Of a DNA stretch of 64,000 nucleotides, positions 48,124 to 57,992 are shown in pieces. How positions within the stretch are numbered: the first letter of the stretch is position 1; the number at the start of each line of letters is the position of its first letter. A model generated the notes under the pieces. It made no database searches. It worked only from the letters and a program-made list of their open reading frames with translations, and was not told the DNA's origin. Origin of the DNA: Adiantum capillus-veneris (lineage: Eukaryota; Streptophyta; Polypodiopsida; Polypodiales; Pteridaceae); NCBI GenBank assembly GCA_014529385.2, contig CM043953.1, positions 78,790,338-78,854,337 of the forward strand, read 5' to 3'. A program made the translations under genes and the position numbers.

Positions 48124-49624
48124 TGTCACAAAAAAATACGGAAGCGTAAACTGACGTTTAATTGCACTTCAAATACTCAAGAGAATTAGAGGGAGCGAGA
48201 AAACTTGACACTTCATTGGGGACCAGAAGATGGGCTGGTCCCCCCCCACAAAGAGAATATCTTTATTACTAAGGGAGAATCTTTACAAGCACAGGAACGG
48301 GGCATACGCCCGTCCTCTATTCTTTCTTTTGTTTTGTTCTGACTACTGATTGAGAAAGTGTTTCCACTTTCTTACTGCTTAGGGGATTTCCCCTCTTCTG
48401 CGAGACTGGTTGGAAGCTCTCGAAAAGAGAGTCTATCTTCCGAAACAGCTCATCGGAAGCTCTCACAGAGGAGAGTCCATCTTCCGTTATGTGTTGCCTT
48501 CATGCTCATTCATTCATGCATCGAACACAAAAGAGAAACAAGCAAAATGCACACGCACATGCTTGCTGTAATTTTCTGCACATAACCTGAAATTCTTACC
48601 TGTGCACACCCCTACGCCGAAACAGAGGTCTTCTTCGCGATGGAATCGCGCCAAACTTGATGTAGACTTAGGATAAGGAGAGAGAAGAGAATTTCTATGG
48701 CTGATCTGCTGAAAACAGCCCTAACTAGGTGATTAGGGGCTGAAAACAGAGAATTACAGCAGCCGCACTCTGCTAAGAGAGCGTCTACGGCAGCTTCTCG
48801 CGATGAAACTTCACCAGAAGGTGTCTATGACTGTGAGATCCCTTGTTCTTGACAATGGGAGCACAAGGCTACCACATGTCGCAAGGGGCTGCTCTCAAGC
48901 TTCAATGGAGGGCTCCACCGCGTAGAGCACGCTCACATTAGGGGGGGTAGGTGCACTGCCAGCCCTGAAAATGGGGGAGGGGGGGCTCCTAAATAGCCAT
49001 CAGGGAGAGGGGGCGCTAGGAAGAGAGAGAGGGTAAGAGTGAGAGTGAGAGAGAATTAGTTTGCATTGGTAAGTGTGCCACTTGGCACACTTACTTTAAA
49101 AACTTAAAAACCATTCAACTTTTGACTTTAAAAGCTTCTAGCTCATAAAAAAAAATGTGCAACTAACTAACAACTGCTACCAATGATTCTTTTATGAGAA
49201 CACCAAAGGTCTGCCGGCGCAATGCCGCACGGGCACTGCACCGCCTTTACCTGTTCACACTTGTCCAGCCGCCCGCCCGGGCACGGACCGTTAAATTTAA
49301 TTTCACGAAACTTACCCTCAGGCTTTATTAGCCTTAGGGTCACTGTTCTAAGGACCCCATCTCATTCATGTGCTTGTACTGACGCGCGTATTTTTCTGAG
49401 CCTAAAATCTGAGGCTACTGCTTACCCCTTTCTGAAGACCCGATTTCCCAATCACTAGGGCTTCAGGGTAATTTCTGCTAAGGTCACTCTGAGGTGTTCC
49501 AGCCCGCATTTAGGCTCACCTGAGGCCTTAGAACTGCTAGGTCTATTCTGGTGTGCACACAACTAATTAGATAATTCTTTTCTCGTAAATAAATTAATTA
49601 TTTACAAAGTCTGACTTAGTTACA
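48124..49624 (-). repeat. gypsy 5' LTR (1,501 bp)
   Basis: Same length as the 3' LTR. Contains the CTAACTAGGTGATTAGGGGC block and a C/G-rich stretch (49,225-49,285) with GCCGGCGCAATGCCG. Followed by GAGCC. Confidence 0.95.
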
Positions 49625-49629
49625 GAGCC

Positions 49630-49912
49630 TGCGCACGGCCTTAGGCACTTAAGAGTAGCTGCATACCCTCTGATTGCACAACCCATAGCATTATCATCAT
49701 GAAACAATACCTAGCATGAGCATTTTCCACCGCATGGTTCCAGTTTCTGACCTCGCGTGTGAAACACCTTTTATAAGCCACTTAAATTATTAAGTGACTT
49801 TAGGCATTTTTATTATGAGATGGTGGGTTGTTGGGAAGGCCGCTCGACCCGGCATTTGCAAGATATATAAGCAAGGCCTAGGCGCTAGAGAAGAGCAAGA
49901 GACAGAAGGAGA
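49630..49912 (+). repeat. Solo LTR family Y, piece 2
   Basis: CACTTAAGAGTAGCTGCATA, TTAAATTATTAAGTGACTTT and GATATATAAGCAAGG parallel the LARD LTR (TATA-like box at 49,861-49,868), and it resumes the sequence broken at 41,915. Confidence 0.6.
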
Positions 49913-49917
49913 GCACA

Positions 49918-51030
49918 TGTCACGTGAGACATCCGAACCCTATGTGTCCGTGGACAAGCTACACCACAGCAGGGTTCAGTCAGTTTAGTCAAGTTTAGAT
50001 TAGCAGTGATCTGGCACTTTTGTGAGTCTATTCGTAGACCGTGCATGCCCAGTCACTTAGCATAGATTCATATCCTCCGGTTGCACACAGCATGATCATC
50101 GGAATTCCCATCAGAATCCATTAGCATTAGTTAGGGGAATTTTCTAGTGCATTTAGCCTATTTTCCTATTTATTGGGATTTTCACTTATTATTTTTAAGT
50201 GACTTTCCAACAAAAGTAGGTAGGGCAATTTTGCTAAGTTAATATATAAGCAAACCCAAGTTAGGACTAAATGGTAGAAGAGGCAGCAGGAGCACCTTGC
50301 TCAACAGGCAACTTCTCAGCAAGACCAACCCCCGCGACTACTCTGGGGTTTTCTCCACAGAAGACCTAGCGTTTTTGCATCAGATCAGCCTTGGCGATTT
50401 GTGCACAGCAGATCAGCCCCGGCGTCATCACGACACAGCAGATCAGCCTAGCGTTTTTGCATTTGCAGAACCCCGTCGACAGAAGGAGCAATTTCAGCCC
50501 CTTGCGTTTTTGGATTTCAGCAGCAAATTAAGACCGGCATCATTCACCTAAAGTGTAGCAGATTCAGCCCGTAAAGACCATCAGTTTTCAGCCCTAAGAA
50601 ACCTCATTTTTCAGCCAAGAAAATGCAGCCAGAACAGTCATTTTCAACCACCGAAACAGTCCTGAAATTCAGCGATTAGAAGATGTCAGATTTCAGCCAT
50701 CGTCGTCGTCGTCATCGTCATCGGCATAGACCGAGTTGCATCAGTCCATTGCATACGCATTGTACACCTTTGTGCAATCAAAGTAGACCGCTCTCGCCGA
50801 CGAGAGTGGGGCCTTCGGAGGAGGGTTTTACAACCTCTTGGTGTCGTATCTCTTCTCTCTCCTTCTCTCAGTCTCATTCATTTGCACGCACAATATCCAC
50901 TCACTTTGTTCGTGACCACAACACTCTACAGACGGAAAGCTCTCTCTTTCCCTAAGAACTAAAAGGAACCTTGAGCAATAAAGATCACTAATCTTGAGAA
51001 AATACAACATTCATTCCGCTGCACCTAACA
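49918..51030 (+). repeat. LARD copy 2, 5' LTR (1,113 bp)
   Basis: TG...CA ends; TATA-like TTAATATATAAGC at about 50,237-50,249; reiterated GATCAGCC and AGCGTTTTTGCA motifs at 50,370-50,465; (GTC)n run near 50,701-50,720. Confidence 0.9.
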
Positions 51031-51031
51031 T

Positions 51032-51043
51032 TGGTATCAGAGC
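51032..51043 (+). promoter_or_regulatory. Primer-binding site, LARD copy 2
   Basis: TGGTATCAGAGC one base after the LTR, initiator-Met type. Confidence 0.93.
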
Positions 51044-51516
51044 TTTGGAAGTGTTCTGCATTACTCAAGGGAAGAACTACAAGAACCACAAGAATTTTTT
51101 TTTGCTTGTTGTGATCGCACGAACCCAAGTTTACTTGGGCGTGGCGATTCCTAATCGTGTTTTGTTGAAGAGTGACAGGAATCCCAAGAAAGAAGGGCTT
51201 GTCCAGCCTCCCCTTGTTTCTCTTTTCACTCATTGAGAGCGGACCGTGCACTTAGCGGCCGGCCAATCGACGTGAGGTGGGAAAAAGCAACCTTGGTGTG
51301 AGCGCAAGGCCGCCAAGGGGTGCGCCCGCAGAAAAGAGTAGAACTCGGGTGAAGAGAAGATCCTTCTCCAACGCGATTTGCAAGCGAAAGAAAACCTCAA
51401 GAACCCCAGACCCTCAAGACTCAAGAACCTCAAGAACCCTAGATTCTCACGAATCAAGGACCTCAAGAACCCAAGTTTCTCGTGAACTTAAGAACCCAAG
51501 AACCCACGATTGCAGA
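51044..51516 (+). other. LARD leader with CAAGAACC repeats
   Basis: The leader between PBS and ATG is conserved with copy 1, including GCGGCCGGCCAATCGACGTG (51,257-51,276). 51,398-51,510 is a degenerate array of CAAGAACCC/CTCAAGA units. No protein-coding role is evident; retroelement leaders often carry packaging or dimerisation signals. Confidence 0.6.
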
Positions 51517-53082
51517 ATGATCATCACTCGAAGCGGATTGGATACTTCCCTTGGAAGTGATGAGCATGAGAGAGGCGAAGAAGAATTTTCCTCACCAGGA
51601 GGTTTTTCCGACCCTTCCCCATCTACGACAAAGATTGCACGAACTCCTATGGAGGAGTTAGACCAAGAAAGAGAAGTAGAAAGAAAGGCTTACGAAGAAC
51701 GAAGGGTAGCCATAGATTGTGAATACCAAGAAGGAATGGCAGCCATAGCGCGTGAGAGCGAGCAAGCACGCTTGGAAGCCAAAGCAAGAGAAGCAGAATT
51801 TGATCGAGAGAACAAAGAAATGCAAGCCAAGTTTGATCGCGAGAACAAAGCAATAAGGCAAGAGATGTTGCGACTCTTTTGTCGAATGCAGGCTCAGATA
51901 CAACAGGATTGGGAAAAGAAGACTCTCTCAGTCTCTTCTTCTCCATCGCATGATACACAGGATTTGCATGATTGTTTGAAGCATGATGATGATTTGAATG
52001 ATATTGCTAAGCATGATGATTTGAATGACAATGATAAGCATGATGATTTGGATGCCAATGATTTGGATGACAATGACAAGCATGATGATTTGCATGATCA
52101 AGATGTGATTTCTCACGAGCATGATGATTTGCATGAAGAAGATGTGATTGTTCACCAGGATGATGTGTTAGTGGATTCTTTTTCTAGCGAAGCTAACCTC
52201 GTTGCAGATTCGATCAATCACCAAGAATCGATCTTGGCTTTCGAGTCGAGGTCCACAGATCCCCCACAAGAAGATTCGATAGACCTCGAAGAAGCGATCT
52301 TGGCTCTCTAGCCTTGGTCCAAAGAACCATCACAGGAAGTATTATGTGTTCGCATGATTGATACACACGCATTGTTCGAGTGTTTCATTCGTGAAGGTTT
52401 CCTGTATTTTAGTCAACATCGTTATGTGATCCCTTTTCCTAGGCATGACATATTGTATGTTGAGTACGTTTCTCTCATGGATAAGCACGAATGTATGCGG
52501 ATTGTTCATGAAAAGTTGAAAGGTTTGTATGTCAGGAAGTCACGGTCCATGTCTCTTTCTTGGCATGACACAGTTTCCGAAAGATCACATGATAGTGTGA
52601 GCACCAAGCATGGGCATTTCCATTGTGAATTGCCACAGTTGATTGATTTCGATCAAACAGAAAAGATTCGACCTCATTGTTTGTATGTGTTTGATGAACG
52701 GTTTGTCACTCCGTCTCTATGCTCATCGACATTGCATACACAGTCTTTAGCGAAGACAAGATTTTTTTCCTTCACTTTACATGGAATGGGTATGTTCATG
52801 GTTTTGTGTTGGAGATGGTTTCAGGAATTTTCAGCCATGGAGATTCTTGAAGACGGAAGAAGCAGGACTCTAGACGAACTTGAAGCAACGAAGGAGATTC
52901 AGAAGACTTTGTGTCGTTTTCGGCGCGGCCCAAAGAAGCAAGCGTTGCAGACCTTTATGAAGTTCAAGTACCGCACGACCCACACATCAGAGTGGGCCGG
53001 CGAAGAGTCCCTTCCAGGATTCCGGATGCTGTTGGCGATCTTCCTCGACGCCATACAGTTCGGTACTAGTACCTCACTATGA
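51517..53082 (+). CDS. Unknown ORF of LARD family, interrupted by one TAG
   Basis: ATG at 51,517 (MIITRSGLDTS) is the first start conserved with copy 1. Residues ~45-130 are a charged coiled coil (EREVERKAYEERR, ARLEAKAREAEFDREN). ~150-215 is an Asp/His/Asn-rich tandem region (KHDDLNDNDKHDDLD). After ~250 comes the ILAFESRST/ILAL unit, where TAG (52,309-52,311) replaces the Glu codon seen in copy 1. The same frame then continues to 53,082 with a C-terminal domain (VIPFPRHDILYVEYVSL, RWFQEFSAMEILEDG, RFRRGPKKQALQTFMKFKYR, PGFRMLLAIFLDAIQFG). No zinc knuckle, protease or polymerase motif. I do not recognise the protein. Without the TAG it would be 521 residues. Confidence 0.75.
51975..52165 (+). 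repeat. Asp/His-coding minisatellite
   Basis: Imperfect units of about 27 bp (AAGCATGATGATTTGAATGA) encode KHDDLNDND-like nonapeptides; fewer units are present in copy 1. Confidence 0.8.
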
Positions 53083-53093
53083 AAAGGAGGGGA
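53081..53093 (+). promoter_or_regulatory. Polypurine tract, LARD copy 2
   Basis: GAAAAGGAGGGGA immediately before the 3' LTR; overlaps the ORF stop. Confidence 0.9.
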
Positions 53094-54196
53094 TGTCACG
53101 TGACACTTCCCAACCCTATGTGTCCGTGGACAAGCTACACACAGCAGGGTTCAGTCAAGTTTAGATTAGCAGTGATCTGGCACTTTTGTGAGTCTATTCG
53201 TAGACCGTGCATGCCCAGTCACTTAGCATAGATTCATATCCTCCGGTTGCACACAGCATGATCATCGGAATTCCCATCAGAATCCATTAGCATTAGTTAG
53301 GGGAATTTTCTAGTGCATTTAGCCTATTTTCCTATTTATTGGGATTTTCACTTATTATTTTTAAGTGACTTTCCAACAAAAGTAGGTAGGGCAATTTTGC
53401 TAAGTTAATATATAAGCAAACCCAAGTTAGGACTAAATGGTAGAAGAGGCAGCAGGAGCACCTTGCTCAACAGGCAACTTCTCAGCAAGACCAACCCCCG
53501 CGACTACTCTGGGGTTTTCTCCACAGAAGACCTAGCGTTTTTGCATCAGATCAGCCTTGGCGATTTGTGCACAGCAGATCAGCCCCGGCGTCATCACGAC
53601 ACAGCAGATCAGCCTAGCGTTTTTGCATTTGCAGAACCCCGGCGACAGAAGGAGCAATTTCAGCCCCTGGCGTTTTTGGATTTCAGCAGCAAATTAAGAC
53701 CGGCATCATTCACCTAAAGTGTAGCAGATTCAGCCCGTAAAGACCATCAGTTTTCAGCCCTAAGAAACCTCATTTTTCAGCCAAGAAAACGCAGCCAAAG
53801 TAGTCATTTTCAGCCACCGAAACAGTCCCGAAATTCAGCGATTAGAAGATCTCAGATTTCAGCCATCGTCGTCGTCGTCGTCGTCATCGGCATAGACTGA
53901 GTTGCATCAGTCCATTGCATACGCATTGTACACCTTTGTGCAATCTAAGTAGACCACTCTCGCCGACGAGAGTGGGGCCTTCGGAGGAGGGTTTTACAAC
54001 CTCTCGGTGTCGTATCTCTTCTCTCTCCTTCTCTCAGTCTCATTCATTTGCACGCACAATATCCACTCACTTTGTTCGTGACCACAGCACTCTACAGACG
54101 GAAAGCTCTCTCTTTCCCTAAGAACTAAAAGGAACCTTGAGCAATAAAGATCACTAATCTTGAGAAAATACAACATTCATTCCGCTGCACCTAACA
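53094..54196 (+). repeat. LARD copy 2, 3' LTR (1,103 bp)
   Basis: TGTCACGTGACAC ... CCTAACA; partner of 49,918-51,030. Confidence 0.9.
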
Positions 54197-54201
54197 GCAC
54201 A

Positions 54202-54606
54202 TGCATCAGAATCACAAGCCCTCCTAGCGTTTTGCTCAGCAGGTCAACCCAGCGTTTTCAGCATCAGAAATTCAGCGTTTTCAACCCACAGCCACCAGTG
54301 TTTTCAGTTTTCAGCCCTTAGCTTCGTGGATCCACCACATCCCGTAGCAGATCCTCGTCGCATCGACCAACCAGCAGTAGATCAGCCTGGCGTTTTTAGT
54401 TTCAGCCAAGACAGCTAGCATTTTGCAATTCCAACCCAGATCAGCCAGTGTTTTGCATTCTCAGCCCTTGCACAACTCGGCGGTTGTAGATCAACCCCAC
54501 AGTACCGCCATAGATGCAGATCCCCATCCGCATAATCTAGAAGTTTTAGATTTCAGCATTGACCTTGTCGGCGTCGTCGACATCGTCGCCATCAAGTACC
54601 ACAGCA
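54202..54606 (+). repeat. Solo LTR family Y, piece 3
   Basis: Resumes the LTR broken at 49,912; carries repeated CAGCGTTTTCAGC and GATCAGCC motifs like the R/U5 part of the LARD LTR. Confidence 0.5.
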
Positions 54607-55108
54607 TGTCAGGTGTAGCGGAATTAAAATGGTGAAGATCTAGTTTTACACTTCCACAAAATCCTTCAACTTCTTTCTTTGCGTTAGTGAATGCTCTGTA
54701 CTTGAATGATGGTTCCTTTTACTTTCCGCTGAAGAGAGGGGTTGAGAGAATGCAATAGAGATGTGTAGAGGGAGAGAGAAAGAGAGAGAAGAAAAAAGCG
54801 ACACCCGATGGGGTCCCAACCAACCCTGTCGCCATTGACCTTGTCGGCATCGTCGCCATCAAGTACCACAGCATGTCAGGTGCAGCAGAATTAAAATGGT
54901 GAAGATCTAGTTTTACACTTCCACAAAATCCTTCAACTTCTTTCTTTGCGTTAGTGAATGCTCTGTACTTGAATGATGGTTCCTTTTGCTTTCCACTGAA
55001 GAGAGGGGCTGAGAGAATGCAATAGAGATGTGTAGAGGGAGAGACCCATCGATGGGGTCCCAACCAACCCTCTCAAGGGCCCCCTACACCGTTTCCAATG
55101 TGGTATTT
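54557..55108. repeat. 276-bp tandem duplication
   Basis: CATTGACCTTGTCGGC at 54,557 recurs at 54,833, and the following ~270 bp are repeated with minor changes including a 9-base gap. The junction falls at CAACCAACCCT. Confidence 0.8.
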
Positions 55109-56075
55109 GCTTTTGATTGTGTAAATGGACATGCAATACCTCAATGTAGACTCTACCGACTTGAATAGGGAATGTCGCCGCGGTAACTCCTCAAGATGAG
55201 GCACCTCCGGGGCTGATTTGATGCACCTTTGGATCCGTCTCGATGTGGGATTGCCGATGGCCACCAAGGGGAAGATTTGGGGCTGAAATGCGTAGCCGAT
55301 GTGAGAGGAATGAAGGACTGAAAGTGCAGATCTCGACGAGGCCGATGATGGACAGCGATGGAGCACTCAATTTCGGCGAGGGAATTCCCGAGGTGCCGAA
55401 GTACCAGACCGCATCCGTCAATGGGAACCGCTGCGGATCTCTTGCACATCCGGTGAGGGATGGGCTGAAACCTGAAAAACGCAGGGCTGATCTGCTATTG
55501 CTGTAGCGCTTGGGCCAGAAGAAGGTATCGCTGGCTGATCTGCTGCAAAGGGAAAACGCCCAGGGTGAGAATCTGCAACACGCAGGTGTTAGTTTTTTTC
55601 CTCCCTTCAATTGCTTGCTGATGGGTTTGCAGGTTATAAAGTTATTAGGCTTCAGGTGAAGTGTCCACCAAGTCACCCAACAATAAATCATATAAAATGA
55701 TTTATTAAAAATCTAGGGGCAAGGGGTCCAGACTTGGGTGAAACTGTCGCACATCCGCCCATCGAGAATCCGATCGACGCGAGAACTGGCTCGTTGGATT
55801 CCTCTAACCTAGATCTACATGCTCGTCATGCCAGATGCCCACCGTAGTGTAACAACGCCTATCACAACGCGTGTACAAACCATTTATGCAAGAGGGTTCC
55901 AAAACTGGAAAACCTAATCTAATGGACTTGTCCGGACATGCCGGTCCTGTGAACAGGCTCACCAAATTGCCGGTACTAATCCTCCTAGGATTCTAGACAT
56001 CCCTATCTAATAAGAAGGGGAAAACTGGCTCTGGAAGTCGATGAAGCATGTCCACGTGGCACATAGAGCCATGTG
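54871..56075 (-). repeat. LTR family X, copy D (uninterrupted)
   Basis: Collinear with copy A without the MITE and the 1.1-kb segment. From TGTCAGGTGCAGCAG to about GTCCACGTGGCACA. Serves as the empty-site reference for the MITE. Confidence 0.6.
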
Positions 56076-56633
56076 CTGTAAGGTGCAGCGGAAGTGAATG
56101 TTGAACTTTGCTCAAGATGAGTGCTCTGAACTGTGCTCAAGGTTCCTTTTACTTACGGAAGGGAGAGCCTTCCATTCCTTTAGTGAGAGAGTGCAATGGA
56201 CACAAACAAAGTGGATAAACATTGTGAATAAAGGTGCTGAGACTGAGAGATAGAAAGAGAAGAATACGACACCAGAATGTTGTCAAAACCCTCCTCCAAA
56301 GGCTCCACTCTCTATGGCGAGAGCGGTCTGTTGCTATTGATTGCAATGCCCAAACCGTGCATGCCTAGACACTTAGTGTAGATGCATATCCTCTGGTTGC
56401 ACACAGCATGATCATAAGCATTCCCATCAGAATCCTTCAGGGGAATTTTCCAGTGCATTTAACCTATTTTCCCTATTTTTGACATTTTTCACTTATTATT
56501 TATAAGTGACTTTTGTTGGAAAGTAGGTAGGGCAAATTGAGTAAGTTTGTATATAAGCAAACCTAGACTAGCACTAATTGGCAGAAGAGGTAGCAGGAGC
56601 TCCATCGCTCAATAGGCAACTTTTGTCACAAAG
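56076..56633. repeat. LARD LTR fragments joined head to head
   Basis: 56,080-56,345 matches the LARD LTR in minus orientation (TAAGGTGCAGCGG ... GAGAGCGGTC). From 56,350 the sequence matches it in plus orientation (CCGTGCATGCC ... CAATAGGCAACTTT). The switch is abrupt. The plus part is cut at 56,633 by the next insertion. Confidence 0.75.
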
Positions 56634-57248
56634 TGATGACGTGGTGGACAGCAGAAACCCTAATTTCTGGCTGAAACCCTAAAATTCCTGCAAACCCTAA
56701 AATCTGCCAAAAACCCTAATTTGCAGCAAACCCTAATTTCTGGCTGAAACCCTAATTCCAGGAAACCCTAAATTGCTGGGGAGATGCCATGTGGTAGTTG
56801 GTACGGATTTCCGTGAATTACGGGGCGATTTGCGGCCAGCCGTACGGATGTTGCTTTTTCTCCTCTACACAATGAGAAAGAGAGAGAGAGTGCTTTTGCT
56901 TTCAATTTGGGTCTCTGTGAGAGAGAGAGAGAGAGCACTAGCTTTTGCTTTCAGGCCTCTACTTTTGGGCATCCCTTGTAAACCTTTAAATAAGTGGCTT
57001 GGGCCTTCACTTCTCAAAGCATCTGGACGCAGAGTCTGAGAGTGAATCTCGACCCACTCTCTTGTACTTTGAACTGATTAATATACAAAGAAATACCGAA
57101 AGGGACGCCAGTCTTTGGGGCCAATATCTCTAGGCACGGAACTCCGCCGGGCCAGTGCAAATCTATTGTGATATGTGAATTGTTTGAAGTGGTTATTTTT
57201 GGTGCTGTCGCGATTGATTCTTGACTTGGAGTGTCCAAGTCTGTAACA
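56634..57248 (+). repeat. 5' LTR of split gypsy (615 bp)
   Basis: TG...CA ends with PBS adjacent. TATA-like TTTAAATAAG at about 56,985-56,995. Two short (AG)n runs near 56,877 and 56,920. Confidence 0.8.
56655..56771 (+). promoter_or_regulatory. Telo-box cluster in the LTR U3
   Basis: Seven copies of AAACCCTAA in 117 bp, each separated by short unrelated spacers (TTTCTGGCTG, TTTGCAGC and similar). They lie about 220 bp upstream of the TATA-like box, so in U3. Confidence 0.9.
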
Positions 57249-57249
57249 G

Positions 57250-57261
57250 TGGTATCAGAGC
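57250..57261 (+). promoter_or_regulatory. Primer-binding site of split gypsy
   Basis: TGGTATCAGAGC one base after the LTR end. Confidence 0.92.
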
Positions 57262-57318
57262 ACGGCCGATTTCTCTTCTACGGGAAATCCGATCCCCAAA
57301 TTTTTTTCCGCGGCACCT

Positions 57319-57848
57319 ATGGCTTCACGCAAGGATCAGTAGACTCCCTATGCATTTGGAGATGCGGGCAGGGATCACAACGGAGATTCCGGCAGAGAGT
57401 ATGGCCCGCCTCGGCCTACTCAGGCGGAGCGGCGAGAGATGGAGCGTCGCCAGTTGATCGGCGATTCAACGAAGATGATGCTCAATTTTGTGAAGGACCC
57501 AAAATTTGCAAAATATATGAGCGAGACTTCTTTTTAGGAAGTGCATGAGCAATGGCAGAACCGACTCTCAAGAAACTTTCTGCTCACAAGAAATATTCAG
57601 AGAAGGAATTAGAAGAGGTGGTTGATGCACGGATCGCCCAGCTTTTTGATGCGCAAAAGAAAGCCAAAAAGCACGGCAAAAACCAGAAGAAAAGCACCGA
57701 CTTCCTGGGATATTTGGGTCGTCAGTCAACTTTTGATAAGGCAAAGAATTAGAAGAAGCGTGTTCGATTTGAAGGAGTACCCAATTCTTCTTCTTCTTCT
57801 TCTGACAGTTCTTCTAGCTCTTTAGATTCGAGCGAAGAAGACAGAAAA
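57319..57848 (+). pseudogene. Gypsy gag N-terminus, broken
   Basis: ATG 57,319 gives MASRKDQ then TAG; the same frame continues MMLNFVKDPKFAKYMSETSF to a stop near 57,535. Another frame (57,552-57,752) has KYSEKELEEVVDARIAQLFD and a Lys-rich stretch; after a TAG it continues KKRVRFEGVPNSSSSSS and a Ser/Asp run, matching the region just before the gag domain of the other gypsy elements here. The LINE insertion ends it. Confidence 0.6.
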
Positions 57849-57992
57849 TTTTTTTTTTTCCCGAGAAAAAGATCCTTCTATTAGTTAATGAAAACTGCCC
57901 ATAGGGCTACATCCACCTCTGCAAGAGAGGGCTACAAGCATTATGGGGAGACTCTCCCAATGAAAAAACAGCATATATACAATGAGGCTAAA

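Larger units (their letters stand above)
41916..49624 (-). mobile_element. Ty3/gypsy chromodomain retrotransposon, complete and young
   Basis: Two 1,501-bp LTRs (41,916-43,416 and 48,124-49,624) differ by only about five substitutions by eye. They flank a PBS, one long gag-pol ORF with a C-terminal chromodomain and a purine tract. The 5-bp target duplication GAGCC is perfect (41,911-41,915 and 49,625-49,629). All expected parts are present and in frame, so this copy could be autonomous. Confidence 0.96.
49918..54196 (+). mobile_element. LARD-type LTR element, copy 2 (plus), full length
   Basis: LTRs at 49,918-51,030 and 53,094-54,196 with TGTCACGTG...CTAACA ends, flanked by a perfect 5-bp duplication GCACA (49,913-49,917 and 54,197-54,201). 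An initiator-Met PBS and a purine tract are present. The interior encodes one long unknown ORF and no retroviral enzymes. The LTRs are roughly 98% identical by eye, including a 10-base deletion in the right one. Confidence 0.92.
56634..57848 (+). mobile_element. Gypsy element, 5' LTR and gag start, split by a LINE
   Basis: TGTCACAAAG at 56,634 begins an LTR ending TCTGTAACA at 57,248, followed by the PBS (57,250-57,261) and a gag N-terminus related to the other gypsy gags. At 57,848 the LINE poly(A) end interrupts it; the remainder would lie beyond the right window edge. ACTTT (56,629-56,633) is the likely left target duplication. Confidence 0.8.

Noticed and set aside
48058-48129. Longer gag-pol start at the beginning of the open frame
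   Set aside because: The frame opens with GTG in the LTR/PBS junction. A start inside the PBS is implausible and the first ATG is at 48,057.
54423-54635. 70-codon plus-strand frame
   Set aside because: Lies in LTR-derived sequence and has no conserved features.
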